NCBI GenBank assembly: GCA_017410455.1
Contig: JAFQQT010000010.1
Coordinates: 21,604 to 85,603 of the forward strand
Length of the DNA: 64,000 bases
Reading direction: 5' to 3'
Source of the DNA: Clostridia bacterium
GTDB taxonomy: Bacteria > Bacillota > Clostridia > Christensenellales > Aristaeellaceae
Positions 15,817 to 23,102 of the stretch are shown here, one piece after another. Position 1 is the stretch's first letter, and every line of letters starts with the position of its first letter. Below the pieces are notes generated by a model. It did no database searches and was not told where the DNA came from. It saw nothing but the letters and a program-made list of their open reading frames with translations. The position numbers and the translations under genes are program-made.

Positions 15817-18162
15817 TCACCCGTTTCCACGGCATTCCCACACCGCTTCGCAGTCCTCGATGGTCTCTTCCAGCACGATGTCGCGGAACCAGAGGTTCTG
15901 GGGCGTGCCGTAATCGTAGCTGGCGCCGGGGCTGGCAACGCCGCTGGCGTCCTGATGCAGGCGGTACACCTTGCCGGTCATGCAGTTCACCTCGGCGTAC
16001 CAGAAGTCGCCGCCGGGCTGCTGCATGCAGACCTTCCAGACCGGGGTGCCGCCAGCTGCGCTGTCCTCCGCCGTGCCGATGAGCACCGCGCCGCACAGCG
16101 TCCAGTCCTCCATGGCGTGGCCATTGCCGATGGCGGTGGCAGCGCAGCGCATGGCCTCCTCGCGGGAGATGGCATTGTCCGGGATGTCGGGGTAGATGGT
16201 GGCCCGCAGGCAGGGCACGCCCAGGTCGTAATCATAGTCGCTGCTGAGCATCACCATCTGCTGGAAGGTGCGCAGCTGCTCCTGCGTCCATGCGCCCATG
16301 TCGGGGCCATAGATCTGCCGGAAGCGGGTGTAGAGGTGATCCACGCGCATGCCGTCGGCGGTGTTGTGCGCTTCCGCAAGGGGCCAGGCGGGGGACTCGT
16401 AATCCACCGGGACGGGCATGCCCGCCGCCTGCATATCCGCTGTCAGCACATAAGGCAGATACCAGTTCTGCCAGATGTTCTCCACCTGCTGCAGGTGCAG
16501 GATCTCCATCGTCACGCTGTCCACCTCCGCCAGGAAGCTGCCCGCATCGCAGCTGAAGGCCAGCTTCCACACAGGGTTGGGCGTTGCACCGATCAGCACG
16601 GCGCGGAGGTTCGTCGCCGCTCGCACGTCCAGGGCGTTATAGACCGCTTTCTCAGCCACGCTGTATGCGCTGCCGTCGTAGTAGTCGCCCAGCCACACGG
16701 TGCTGCAGAACACGCGCATGACCGCGTCCTCCGCGTCCGCTATCTCGCGCGCCCGCTCCTGCCAGAGCTGCAGGGTCTCCAGCCGCCAGTCCAGCGCGGG
16801 TGCAGTGGGGGTGAAGGGCTCGCTGCCAGCGGGCGTGACGCTGCGGTTCGCCGCCAGCACCTGGCCGTAATCGTCGATCCACAGGACATACTCCGTCACT
16901 TCGCCCGCGCCGGTGCTGCGGTAGGTCAGCTGCTGCTGGCACTGCATGCAGGCCGGGTCGCCGAAGGTTTCAGTCAGAGTGAATTGGTCGGGATCGTTGA
17001 TATCGCGCTCCTCGCCCCAGACCTCCCGCACATAGGCCGCCGCGATTTCGCCGCGGGCCTCGTCCGTCAGGCCGGGATGGCCGTCTCCGGAGGTGGTGGT
17101 GGCCATGAGGGCATCGATGGTGGAGCGGGCGAAGCTCTCGTGCCAGGCAGAATAGAGCGCATCCACCGTTTCCATGCGCAGCACGGCCTGCGTCACGCTG
17201 TCCACCTCAATCAGGATTGTGCGGATGGTTTCATACCCCTCCTGATTGACCGCCCGCTGCTCCACCGCCACCTTCCACACCGGGTTCGGGTAGGCGCTGA
17301 TGTAGCGGGCGCGGGGCTCGCCCAGGAGCTCGGCGTCCTGCCAGCGGGGCGCGGCGCCGGTATCGCCGTCGTGCTCAAAGAGGAGCAGATCCAGATCGGC
17401 CATCGTCCAGGCGAGGACCTCCTCGCGGGTCATGGCGCCCTCCGCCACATCCGGGTAGCTGCTCAGGAGGTAGAGGTAATCCTCCCAGCGCAGGGTGCCG
17501 GCGGCCGCCTTCTTGAGCGTCTGGCAGTACAGGCGCAGCTGCGCGTTGGTCCAGGTGCGGCGGTCCGGGCCGTAGAGGCGGGCGTATCCGGCGAGGATCT
17601 CCTGCGCCGTGTGCCCGGGCTGCGCGCCCCGCTGCACATCGCAGCTGAGGATGCTGCCATCCTCCGCCGACACCCGCAGGGCATAGGCCGTGCCCTCGGC
17701 GGTCAGGGCGCAGAAGTCCACGCGGTAGAAGTTGCGGTGCACTTCCTCCCGGGCGACGTATTCGCAGTTGATCGCGTAGCAGGCCCCGTCGCGCAGGTTG
17801 ACGGCGCTGTCGTGGTTTTCCAGGACGTAGCTTTCCGCCAGGGCGGTGGCGCGGTTCATGTCAATATTGATGATAGGCTCCTCCTCCACCGGCACGAACC
17901 CGGCGGGGACTTCCGTCGTCTGCACATCCGGCTGATTGAGCGGCTGCGCATCCTGCACGCTGGTGCTCAGCCGCCAGCCCACCGCCGCGACCATCGCCAG
18001 CATCACCACCGCCAGGGCGATGACAGGCCGCCAGTCGGTGCGCCTGCGGGGCTTCTCCTGCCCATCGGCACGGGCCCTGCGCAGGATCGCGGCCACATGC
18101 CCCTCATTGACGCGCAGGCCATACAGGCCGCCGTCAATGGCATTCCTGATCTGTTCAGACAT
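15817..18162 (-). CDS. membrane-anchored sigma-factor partner with large PepSY-like extracellular region
   Basis: A 781-residue protein: a short cytoplasmic N-terminal part (1-45), one membrane helix (46-65) and a long outside region. The outside region holds about four copies of a unit with NPVWKxA/TPVWKVxM followed by AEVDSVTMEIL or AEVNCMTGKVY, the pattern of PepSY-type beta domains. The gene overlaps the ECF sigma gene by 8 bases (ATGTCTGA) and has AAAGGAGGTGA before its ATG. By position and topology it is probably the anti-sigma factor or sensor that controls that sigma; it lacks a recognisable zinc anti-sigma (HxxxCxxC) motif. Confidence 0.7.
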   Translation of the reverse strand: MSEQIRNAIDGGLYGLRVNEGHVAAILRRARADGQEKPRRRTDWRPVIALAVVMLAMVAAVGWRLSTSVQDAQPLNQPDVQTTEVPAGFVPVEEEPIINIDMNRATALAESYVLENHDSAVNLRDGACYAINCEYVAREEVHRNFYRVDFCALTAEGTAYALRVSAEDGSILSCDVQRGAQPGHTAQEILAGYARLYGPDRRTWTNAQLRLYCQTLKKAAAGTLRWEDYLYLLSSYPDVAEGAMTREEVLAWTMADLDLLLFEHDGDTGAAPRWQDAELLGEPRARYISAYPNPVWKVAVEQRAVNQEGYETIRTILIEVDSVTQAVLRMETVDALYSAWHESFARSTIDALMATTTSGDGHPGLTDEARGEIAAAYVREVWGEERDINDPDQFTLTETFGDPACMQCQQQLTYRSTGAGEVTEYVLWIDDYGQVLAANRSVTPAGSEPFTPTAPALDWRLETLQLWQERAREIADAEDAVMRVFCSTVWLGDYYDGSAYSVAEKAVYNALDVRAATNLRAVLIGATPNPVWKLAFSCDAGSFLAEVDSVTMEILHLQQVENIWQNWYLPYVLTADMQAAGMPVPVDYESPAWPLAEAHNTADGMRVDHLYTRFRQIYGPDMGAWTQEQLRTFQQMVMLSSDYDYDLGVPCLRATIYPDIPDNAISREEAMRCAATAIGNGHAMEDWTLCGAVLIGTAEDSAAGGTPVWKVCMQQPGGDFWYAEVNCMTGKVYRLHQDASGVASPGASYDYGTPQNLWFRDIVLEETIEDCEAVWECRGNG

Positions 18163-18676
18163 AGCAGTCACCTCCTTTCAGCGCAAGCTTCAGCATGCCT
18201 TCCGCCTTCCTGAGGCGGTTGTGTACGGTGGATTTGCCGATGTGCAGCACCTGCGCCACCTCTTCGATGGTCATGTCATGATAGTAGTACAGCAGGATCG
18301 GCTGCTTGTACTTCTCCGGCAGCTGCATCACATCCAGCAGGAGCGTGCGGTCCTCCGGCAGCGCGGCGGACACCCCCTGGGGCAGATCCTCCAGCGCGCG
18401 GCGCTTGTCGATATGCCGGAACCAGCGCGAGCGCTGCACATCGCGGCATACATTGAGGGCGATGTGGCACAGCCAGGTCTTCTCGCTGGCGCCGTTGCGG
18501 CCCTCGAAGGCGTCCATGGCCCGCCAGGCCTTGATGAATGTTTCCTGCATGGCGTCCTCCGCTTCCCGCGCGTCCGACAGGCAGACGAAGCACGTGCGCA
18601 ATATCGCCGTACCATAGGTGCGTACCCAGCCTTCCAGGCGCGCCTCCCGCTCGGGGCGGGATGTTCCTTCGTTCAT
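18155..18676 (-). CDS. ECF-type RNA polymerase sigma factor
   Basis: A 173-residue protein with sigma region 2 (residues about 20-85: CLSDAREAEDAMQETFIKAWR) and region 4 (about 110-165: LPEKYKQPILLYYYHDMTIEEVAQVL and KSTVHNRLRKAE). Directs transcription of its own regulon, held in check by the membrane protein encoded next. ATG preceded by AGGAGGAAATACC. The upstream region contains a possible ECF promoter and a motif shared with the second sigma gene of this window. Confidence 0.9.
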   Translation of the reverse strand: MNEGTSRPEREARLEGWVRTYGTAILRTCFVCLSDAREAEDAMQETFIKAWRAMDAFEGRNGASEKTWLCHIALNVCRDVQRSRWFRHIDKRRALEDLPQGVSAALPEDRTLLLDVMQLPEKYKQPILLYYYHDMTIEEVAQVLHIGKSTVHNRLRKAEGMLKLALKGGDCYV

Positions 18677-18725
18677 GGTATTTCCTCCTGATCCGGGGTT
18701 GGGGGTTCATGTTGTGCACCGGTGT

Positions 18726-18762
18726 TTCGCCCATATAGACGCAGGTGAGGCGTGGTTTTTTC
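18726..18762 (-). promoter_or_regulatory. possible autoregulated ECF promoter
   Basis: On the minus strand GGAAAA is followed after 16 bases by CGTCTATA, the usual shape of ECF-dependent promoters. The downstream part, CTATATGGGCGAA (18726-18738), recurs with one change before the sigma gene at 54909-56465. It lies about 50 bases before the ATG. Confidence 0.45.
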
Positions 18763-18805
18763 CACCGGTCTGGAAAATTCATTGCCACATGCGATCCGCC
18801 GGATC

Positions 18806-18846
18806 AAAAATGCCGGACGGCCCGCCCCGAAAGGCAGCCATCCGGC
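18806..18846 (-). terminator. terminator of the phosphoesterase/luxS operon
   Basis: Minus strand: GCCGGA...TCCGGC hairpin then ATTTTTG, 20 bases after the phosphoesterase stop codon. Confidence 0.75.
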
Positions 18847-18865
18847 TCAGGATATGAACCCCGTA

Positions 18866-19561
18866 TCAGCGGGAATACACCCCCGTGAGCACCTCGTTGA
18901 TGAAGGCGTCCGCGTGGGGCAGGGCAGCGTCGCGCCGGGCGATCTCCGCCATGGCTTCGTTATCGTAGGGCACGCAGAGGATGGACATCGTCAGCGGCGC
19001 GGGCGCAGAACCCATTTCACCCTCCACGATCAGCGCATGGGCGCGGTTGACGCCCAGGCTGTTGCCCACGCTGCCGGTGTTGACCGCATAGCCCTCGTGC
19101 AGCGTGCGGACGAAGGGGCGGTGGCTGTCGGCGAAGATGATGCCGGAATACTGCACCCCATTGGCCCGGAAGGCTGCAGCCAGCACATCCTTATCCGCCT
19201 GCACGGACATGAGCGGCGTCACCGGGCGGCCGTGGAAGAGGCGGAAGTGCACGCCGCTGATGTGGGCGTCCATCTCCCGGGGCAGGCCGTTCAGCCACGC
19301 CAGGCGCTCATCGCCCAGCTGATCCCAGAAATAGCCGTCCTCGGCAAACTCCCTGCCGCCCACGCCGTAATCCCAGTTGCCGCCGACGAAGCGGGTGCAG
19401 TGGCTGCGCACCCAGTCGCAGGTCTCGCGGGACTGGGGGCCCTTGCCCACCGCATCGCCCAGGAACCAGATCTCGTCCGGCTGCACGCGCTGAAGCGCCT
19501 TCTCCAGCGCCAGGGTGGCGACATAGTTGCCGTGGAGGTCGCCGATCATTGCAATCTTCAT
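18866..19561 (-). CDS. calcineurin-like metallophosphoesterase (YfcE type)
   Basis: A 231-residue protein with the metal-binding motifs in order: GDLHGN (residues 7-12), GDAVGKGP (35-42), GNWD (61-64), and later histidines in FHGRP and ADSHRPF; NTGSVG near 165 closes the site. These bind two metal ions and hydrolyse phosphate esters; the substrate is not known. It follows luxS by 9 bases in the same operon. Confidence 0.88.
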   Translation of the reverse strand: MKIAMIGDLHGNYVATLALEKALQRVQPDEIWFLGDAVGKGPQSRETCDWVRSHCTRFVGGNWDYGVGGREFAEDGYFWDQLGDERLAWLNGLPREMDAHISGVHFRLFHGRPVTPLMSVQADKDVLAAAFRANGVQYSGIIFADSHRPFVRTLHEGYAVNTGSVGNSLGVNRAHALIVEGEMGSAPAPLTMSILCVPYDNEAMAEIARRDAALPHADAFINEVLTGVYSR

Positions 19562-19570
19562 GTGGCCTCC

Positions 19571-20035
19571 TTACGCGGGGTAGGTCAGGGTATCCGCGCT
19601 GCAGCCCGCCAGCACGCGGACATACGCCGCCGCCTCGGCCTTCGCGCCGGGGAGGTCGTGCTCCAGGTAGTTGCCGCACTCGATCTGCTTCGCGCCGGGG
19701 ATATCGCCGGTGAAATCCGCCGCAAAGGCGAAGGCCGCCTTCACCAGGTCGATGGCCTGCTGATGGCTCACCGAGTCCCGCATGATGAGGTAGAAGCCCG
19801 TGCGGCAGCCCATGGGGCCGAAGTACACCACCTGATCCGACCTTTCGGAGGAGCGCACGAAGGTGGCCACCAGGTGCTCGATGGTGTGCAGCGCCGCCTG
19901 GGGCAGGTAATCGCCCCGGTTGGGCCACTTGCAGCGCAGGTCATAGGTGATGCAGTCCCCGTCCACGCGGGAGACATACATGCCGGGGGTGAGGGTGTCG
20001 TGGTTGATGGTGAAGGACGCGATCTTGCGCAGCAT
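19571..20035 (-). CDS. luxS: S-ribosylhomocysteine lyase
   Basis: A 154-residue protein with the LuxS metal site H50-T-I-E-H54 and C120 (ECGNY), and the catalytic cysteine C77 in GPMGCRTGFY. LuxS splits S-ribosylhomocysteine into homocysteine and DPD, the precursor of autoinducer-2, closing the activated methyl cycle. The ATG at 20035 has AGGAGG 8 bases upstream. Promoter immediately upstream, divergent from the cupin gene. Confidence 0.93.
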   Translation of the reverse strand: MLRKIASFTINHDTLTPGMYVSRVDGDCITYDLRCKWPNRGDYLPQAALHTIEHLVATFVRSSERSDQVVYFGPMGCRTGFYLIMRDSVSHQQAIDLVKAAFAFAADFTGDIPGAKQIECGNYLEHDLPGAKAEAAAYVRVLAGCSADTLTYPA

Positions 20036-20065
20036 GGCGGAATCCTCCTGCAGTTTTTCCCGATC

Positions 20066-20094
20066 ATTATAGCACATGATCACGACTTGCACAA
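20066..20094 (-). promoter_or_regulatory. promoter of luxS
   Basis: Minus-strand TTGTGC (20089-20094), 17-base spacer, TATAAT (20066-20071). The -35 box overlaps that of the divergent cupin promoter by four bases inside the palindrome ACTTG-CA-CAAGT. Confidence 0.8.
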
Positions 20095-20115
20095 GTGCGT
20101 CGGATGGAGTACAAT
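20087..20115 (+). promoter_or_regulatory. promoter of the cupin gene
   Basis: TTGCAC (20087-20092), 17-base spacer, TACAAT (20110-20115), 35 bases before the ATG. Confidence 0.75.
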
Positions 20116-20150
20116 GGAACCATCATCATGCGCCACAGGAGGCTGATTCC

Positions 20151-20618
20151 ATGCATTACACCGCTGACGAGCTGATCCGCCGCTTCTCTCTGACACCCCA
20201 TGTGGAAGGCGGCGCCTTCCGCGAGCTGTACAAGGAGGGCTGCATCCCCGACGGCACCCGCCCCGCCCACGGGGTCATCTACTACCTGCTGAACGCGGAC
20301 GAGGTGAGCGACTTCCACGTCCTGGATGCGGACGAATACTGGCTCTGGCATGCCGGGCCGGACATCGAGCTGTGGTCATACCCGGAGGGCGACCCTGCCG
20401 CGCTGAAGGTGGAGCGCATGGGCATGGGCGAGGGCGCGCAGCCCTGCGTGCTGATGCCCGCCGGCACCATCTTCGGCGCACGGCCCGTGAAGGGGGCGCA
20501 GGGCGCGATGCTCTGCTCCTGCGTGTGCGTGCCGGAGTTCACCTACGAGCATTACCGCATCCTGACGAAGGCCGAGGTCCTCGCCCAGTGCCCGGCAGCG
20601 GCGGACTTCTTCGCCTGA
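20151..20618 (+). CDS. cupin-5 family protein (DUF985)
   Basis: A 155-residue single-domain cupin. It opens LTPHVEGGAFRELY and contains SDFHVLDADEYWLWHAGPD (about residues 52-70), typical of the DUF985/cupin_5 family related to RmlC. The enzymatic role is not settled for this family. AGGAGG precedes the ATG by 9 bases. Single-gene unit, convergent with the GH51 gene across a shared terminator. Confidence 0.85.
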   Translation: MHYTADELIRRFSLTPHVEGGAFRELYKEGCIPDGTRPAHGVIYYLLNADEVSDFHVLDADEYWLWHAGPDIELWSYPEGDPAALKVERMGMGEGAQPCVLMPAGTIFGARPVKGAQGAMLCSCVCVPEFTYEHYRILTKAEVLAQCPAAADFFA

Positions 20619-20634
20619 CCAGCCCGTCTGCAGC

Positions 20635-20686
20635 AAAAAAACGCAGAGCCGGTCCCATTTCACAGGGATCCGGTTCTGCGTTTTTG
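20635..20686. terminator. bidirectional terminator between cupin and GH51 genes
   Basis: Long stem AAAACGCAGAGCCGG-TCCC / GGGATCCGGTTCTGCG flanked by an A-run on one side and TTTTT on the other, serving both convergent genes. Confidence 0.85.
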
Positions 20687-20697
20687 TGATTGCGTCG

Positions 20698-22179
20698 TCA
20701 GGAGAGCGTCACCTCGGCCACCGAGCAGGGCGGCAGCGTCACGCAGAGCCTGCCCCGGGCGTACTCCGCCGTATGGGGGCGGATCACCACATCCTCCGGG
20801 TGGTCGAAGTCGTTGAAGGCATGGGTGTCCGCAGTCAGGATGCGCGCCCGCACCTGCGATGCGCTGAAGTGGCACACGTCGCAGGCAATCTCCACCGTTT
20901 CTGTGAGGGAGCAGTTGCTCAGCGTGATGGTCATCACCCCGTCCAGGACAGAGGCGCTGCTGGACACCATGTCCGCCCGGCAGCCCTCGGCGGCCTTCTC
21001 GCTGTCGGTGTAGCAGTAGACCGCCGTGCCCTCCTGATGCGCCTTGAACAGGTCGAACACATGGTAGGTCGGGGTCTTCACCAGCCGGTCGCCATCGGTG
21101 AGCAGGACGGCCTGCAGCACGTTCACCGTCTGGGCGAGGTTGGCCATCATCACGCGCCTGCTGTGGCGGTTGAAGGCGTTGAGGTGGATGGCAGCCACCA
21201 GCGCATCCCGCATGGCGTTCTGCTGATAGAGGAAGCCCGGATTCGTCCCCGGCTCCACCTGATGCCAGCAGCCCCATTCGCCGATGACCAGGCCGACCCT
21301 GTTCTCCGGGTCGTAGCGATTCATGATCTCGGTGTGGCGGGTGAGCAGCTCATCCACAAAGGCTGCCGACTCCATGGTGGCGTAGTGGAGCTTATCGTCA
21401 AAGTCGGTGGCGGAGTCCATCTGCGGGTGGATGGGCATGGTGTAGTAGTGCAGGTCAACGCCGCCAGCCAGCGGGTAGCCGCCCCAGCCCCGGCTGAGGG
21501 ACTTCATGATCGTTTCCATCCAGCCGTAATCCGCAGAAGAAGGCCCGCAGGCGATGCGGCACAGGCGATTGCCGTTGTGATCCCGGCAGAAGGCCCCGAA
21601 GCGGCGGAAATGCGCCGCGTAGGTCTCGGCGGTCATTTCGCCGCCGCAGCCCCAGTTCTCGTTGCCCACGCCCAGGAACTCCAGCTTCCACGGGTCGCTT
21701 TGCCCGTTGGCCCGGCGCCACTCGGCCATGGGCGTGCCCTCAGCGGTCATGTATTCGACCCACTCGGCCATCTCCTGCACGGTGCCGGAGCCGACGTTGC
21801 CGTTGATGTAGGGCTTGCAGCCCACCTGACGGCACAGCTCCATGTACTCGTGGGTGCCGAAGGAATTGTCCTCCACCACGCCGCCCCAGTTGATGTTGAC
21901 CATCCGCCGGCGCTTGTCCTTCGGGCCGACGCCGTCCTTCCAGTGGTACTCCTCGGCAAAGCAGCCGCCGGGCCAGCGGATGGTGGGCACGCGGATGTTG
22001 CGGAAGGCTTCCACCACATCGGTGCGGATGCCGTTCACATGGGGGATGGCGCTGTCCTCGCCCACATAGATGCCGCCGTAGACGCACCTTCCCAGATGCT
22101 CGGCGAAATGCCCGTAGATCTCCGGGCGGATGCGGGCGATGACGTCCCGGGCGTTGATGAGCATGCAGATCTGTTTCAT
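20698..22179 (-). CDS. alpha-L-arabinofuranosidase, glycoside hydrolase family 51
   Basis: A 493-residue enzyme with the GH51 landmarks: RWPGGCFAEEYHWKDGVGP (68-86), acid/base E174 in GVGNENWG and nucleophile E301 in VIGEWGC. No signal peptide, so it should remove arabinofuranosyl groups from oligosaccharides in the cytoplasm; it complements the GH43, GH10 and GH28 enzymes nearby. Own promoter. Confidence 0.93.
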   Translation of the reverse strand: MKQICMLINARDVIARIRPEIYGHFAEHLGRCVYGGIYVGEDSAIPHVNGIRTDVVEAFRNIRVPTIRWPGGCFAEEYHWKDGVGPKDKRRRMVNINWGGVVEDNSFGTHEYMELCRQVGCKPYINGNVGSGTVQEMAEWVEYMTAEGTPMAEWRRANGQSDPWKLEFLGVGNENWGCGGEMTAETYAAHFRRFGAFCRDHNGNRLCRIACGPSSADYGWMETIMKSLSRGWGGYPLAGGVDLHYYTMPIHPQMDSATDFDDKLHYATMESAAFVDELLTRHTEIMNRYDPENRVGLVIGEWGCWHQVEPGTNPGFLYQQNAMRDALVAAIHLNAFNRHSRRVMMANLAQTVNVLQAVLLTDGDRLVKTPTYHVFDLFKAHQEGTAVYCYTDSEKAAEGCRADMVSSSASVLDGVMTITLSNCSLTETVEIACDVCHFSASQVRARILTADTHAFNDFDHPEDVVIRPHTAEYARGRLCVTLPPCSVAEVTLS

Positions 22180-22219
22180 GTTGTCCCTCCATTGCCGTGA
22201 GGCAGGGTTGTATCAGCCA

Positions 22220-22248
22220 TCATAACATATCCCCGGCCATTTGTAAAC
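22220..22248 (-). promoter_or_regulatory. promoter of the GH51 gene
   Basis: Minus-strand TTTACA (22243-22248), 17-base spacer, TATGAT (22220-22225). Confidence 0.75.
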
Positions 22249-22286
22249 AGGAGGGACGCCCGGCCGGCTGCAGCGGACGCCCCTCC
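22249..22286 (-). terminator. terminator of the GNAT gene
   Basis: Minus strand: GGAGGGGCG / CGTCCCTCC stem followed by TGTTT, just upstream of the GH51 promoter. Confidence 0.6.
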
Positions 22287-22291
22287 ATCTC

Positions 22292-22759
22292 TCACGTCAA
22301 CGGCTTGAGGTAGACGTCCGCCTGGTTCTTTGCACTGATCCCCTTCTGCAGCCGGTAGCCCTGCCTTTCGTAGAACCCCGGCGCCGTATCCGTGGTCAGG
22401 ATGGCATAGCCGCAGCCCAGCTGGGCAAAGTGCTTCTCCGCCAGGCGGAGCAGGGCGGTTCCGTGCCCCTGCCCGCGGAGTTCCGGGGCGACCCAGAATT
22501 CCTCCACGCAGCCCAGCCGCGCCGTGTAGAAGCCACGCCCCGCCGTTGCCGCCTCCAGCATCGCGAACAGCAGGAAGCCCGTCACCGTGCCTTCAGTATC
22601 CCTGCGGACAAACAGGCAGTCCGGCGAGGTGCTGATCTCCGCAAACAGCCCCTCCCAGTTGGTCACCTGCACGCCCAGCTCGCCGTAGTAAGCGCGGAAC
22701 GCCCTCTGCAGCGCCGCATCGGTCATGTCCGTCATCAGCGTATCGGTATACATCATCAT
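22292..22759 (-). CDS. GNAT family N-acetyltransferase under leader-peptide attenuation
   Basis: A 155-residue single-domain GNAT enzyme with the acetyl-CoA motif VAPELRGQGHGTALLRLAEKHF split over residues about 92-113 (RGQGHG) and a C-terminal APGFYERQGYRL block. Three adjacent ATG codons (22759, 22756, 22753) follow GGGAG; the second gives the best spacing. Upstream are a promoter, an 18-codon leader peptide and a terminator hairpin, an arrangement typical of antibiotic-inducible resistance genes, so an antibiotic or toxic amine is a plausible acceptor. That last point is inference. Confidence 0.8.
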   Translation of the reverse strand: MMMYTDTLMTDMTDAALQRAFRAYYGELGVQVTNWEGLFAEISTSPDCLFVRRDTEGTVTGFLLFAMLEAATAGRGFYTARLGCVEEFWVAPELRGQGHGTALLRLAEKHFAQLGCGYAILTTDTAPGFYERQGYRLQKGISAKNQADVYLKPLT

Positions 22760-22779
22760 TTTCTCCCTTTCACCGCAGC

Positions 22780-22810
22780 AAAAAGCGCGCTCCGGTCTGC
22801 GAAGCGCGCT
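22780..22810 (-). terminator. leader (attenuator) terminator of the GNAT gene
   Basis: Minus strand: perfect 8-base stem AGCGCGCT / AGCGCGCT around an 11-base loop, followed by TTTTT. It lies between the leader peptide and the GNAT start codon, so transcripts stop here unless the hairpin is prevented from forming. Confidence 0.8.
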
Positions 22811-22847
22811 GGTTTTCCGCCATATCAAAGGGAGGGGCTGCTGCGTG

Positions 22848-22904
22848 TCACCGCGCCCCCCGTGAACGGCAGATCGCTCCGAACCGGGCCTGAATCACGA
22901 ACAT
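22848..22904 (-). CDS. 18-residue leader peptide of the GNAT gene
   Basis: Open frame ATG to TGA with a perfect AAGGAGGTGA site 6 bases before the ATG, stronger than that of most genes here. Product MFVIQARFGAICRSRGAR. The RSR near the end is an Arg-x-Arg motif, which is known in other leader peptides to stall ribosomes with macrolides. The stop codon lies in the loop region of a GC-rich hairpin (GGGGGGC with GCCCCTCC), followed by the attenuator terminator. Too short for ordinary gene finding; supported by the promoter, the ribosome-binding site and the terminator around it. Confidence 0.75.
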   Translation of the reverse strand: MFVIQARFGAICRSRGAR

Positions 22905-22934
22905 ACCGCTCACCTCCTTCACATCGTTACCCCG

Positions 22935-22964
22935 ATTTTACCATCCTGCGCCATCAGCTGTCAA
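22935..22964 (-). promoter_or_regulatory. promoter of the leader peptide and GNAT gene
   Basis: Minus-strand TTGACA (22959-22964), 18-base spacer, TAAAAT (22935-22940), about 30 bases before the leader ATG. Confidence 0.8.
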
Positions 22965-22996
22965 GCAAGATATCCCCATTCACCCGCAAAATCACT

Positions 22997-23025
22997 TTGC
23001 CAAACCCACCACGATATGCTATGAT
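22997..23025 (+). promoter_or_regulatory. promoter of the GNAT-GH43 fusion gene
   Basis: TTGCCA (22997-23002), 17-base spacer, TATGAT (23020-23025). Confidence 0.65.
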
Positions 23026-23053
23026 GTAACCAGACATCATCCACACCTCTCCC

Positions 23054-23080
23054 AATTCATAATTCCTGATTCATAATCAC
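23054..23080. repeat. AT-rich dispersed repeat
   Basis: ATTCATAATTC-CTG-ATTCATAAT in the leader of the GNAT-GH43 gene; the same 23 bases occur at 61933-61955. Confidence 0.6.
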
Positions 23081-23102
23081 TCAGAACCAAGGAGGTCCCT
23101 CT

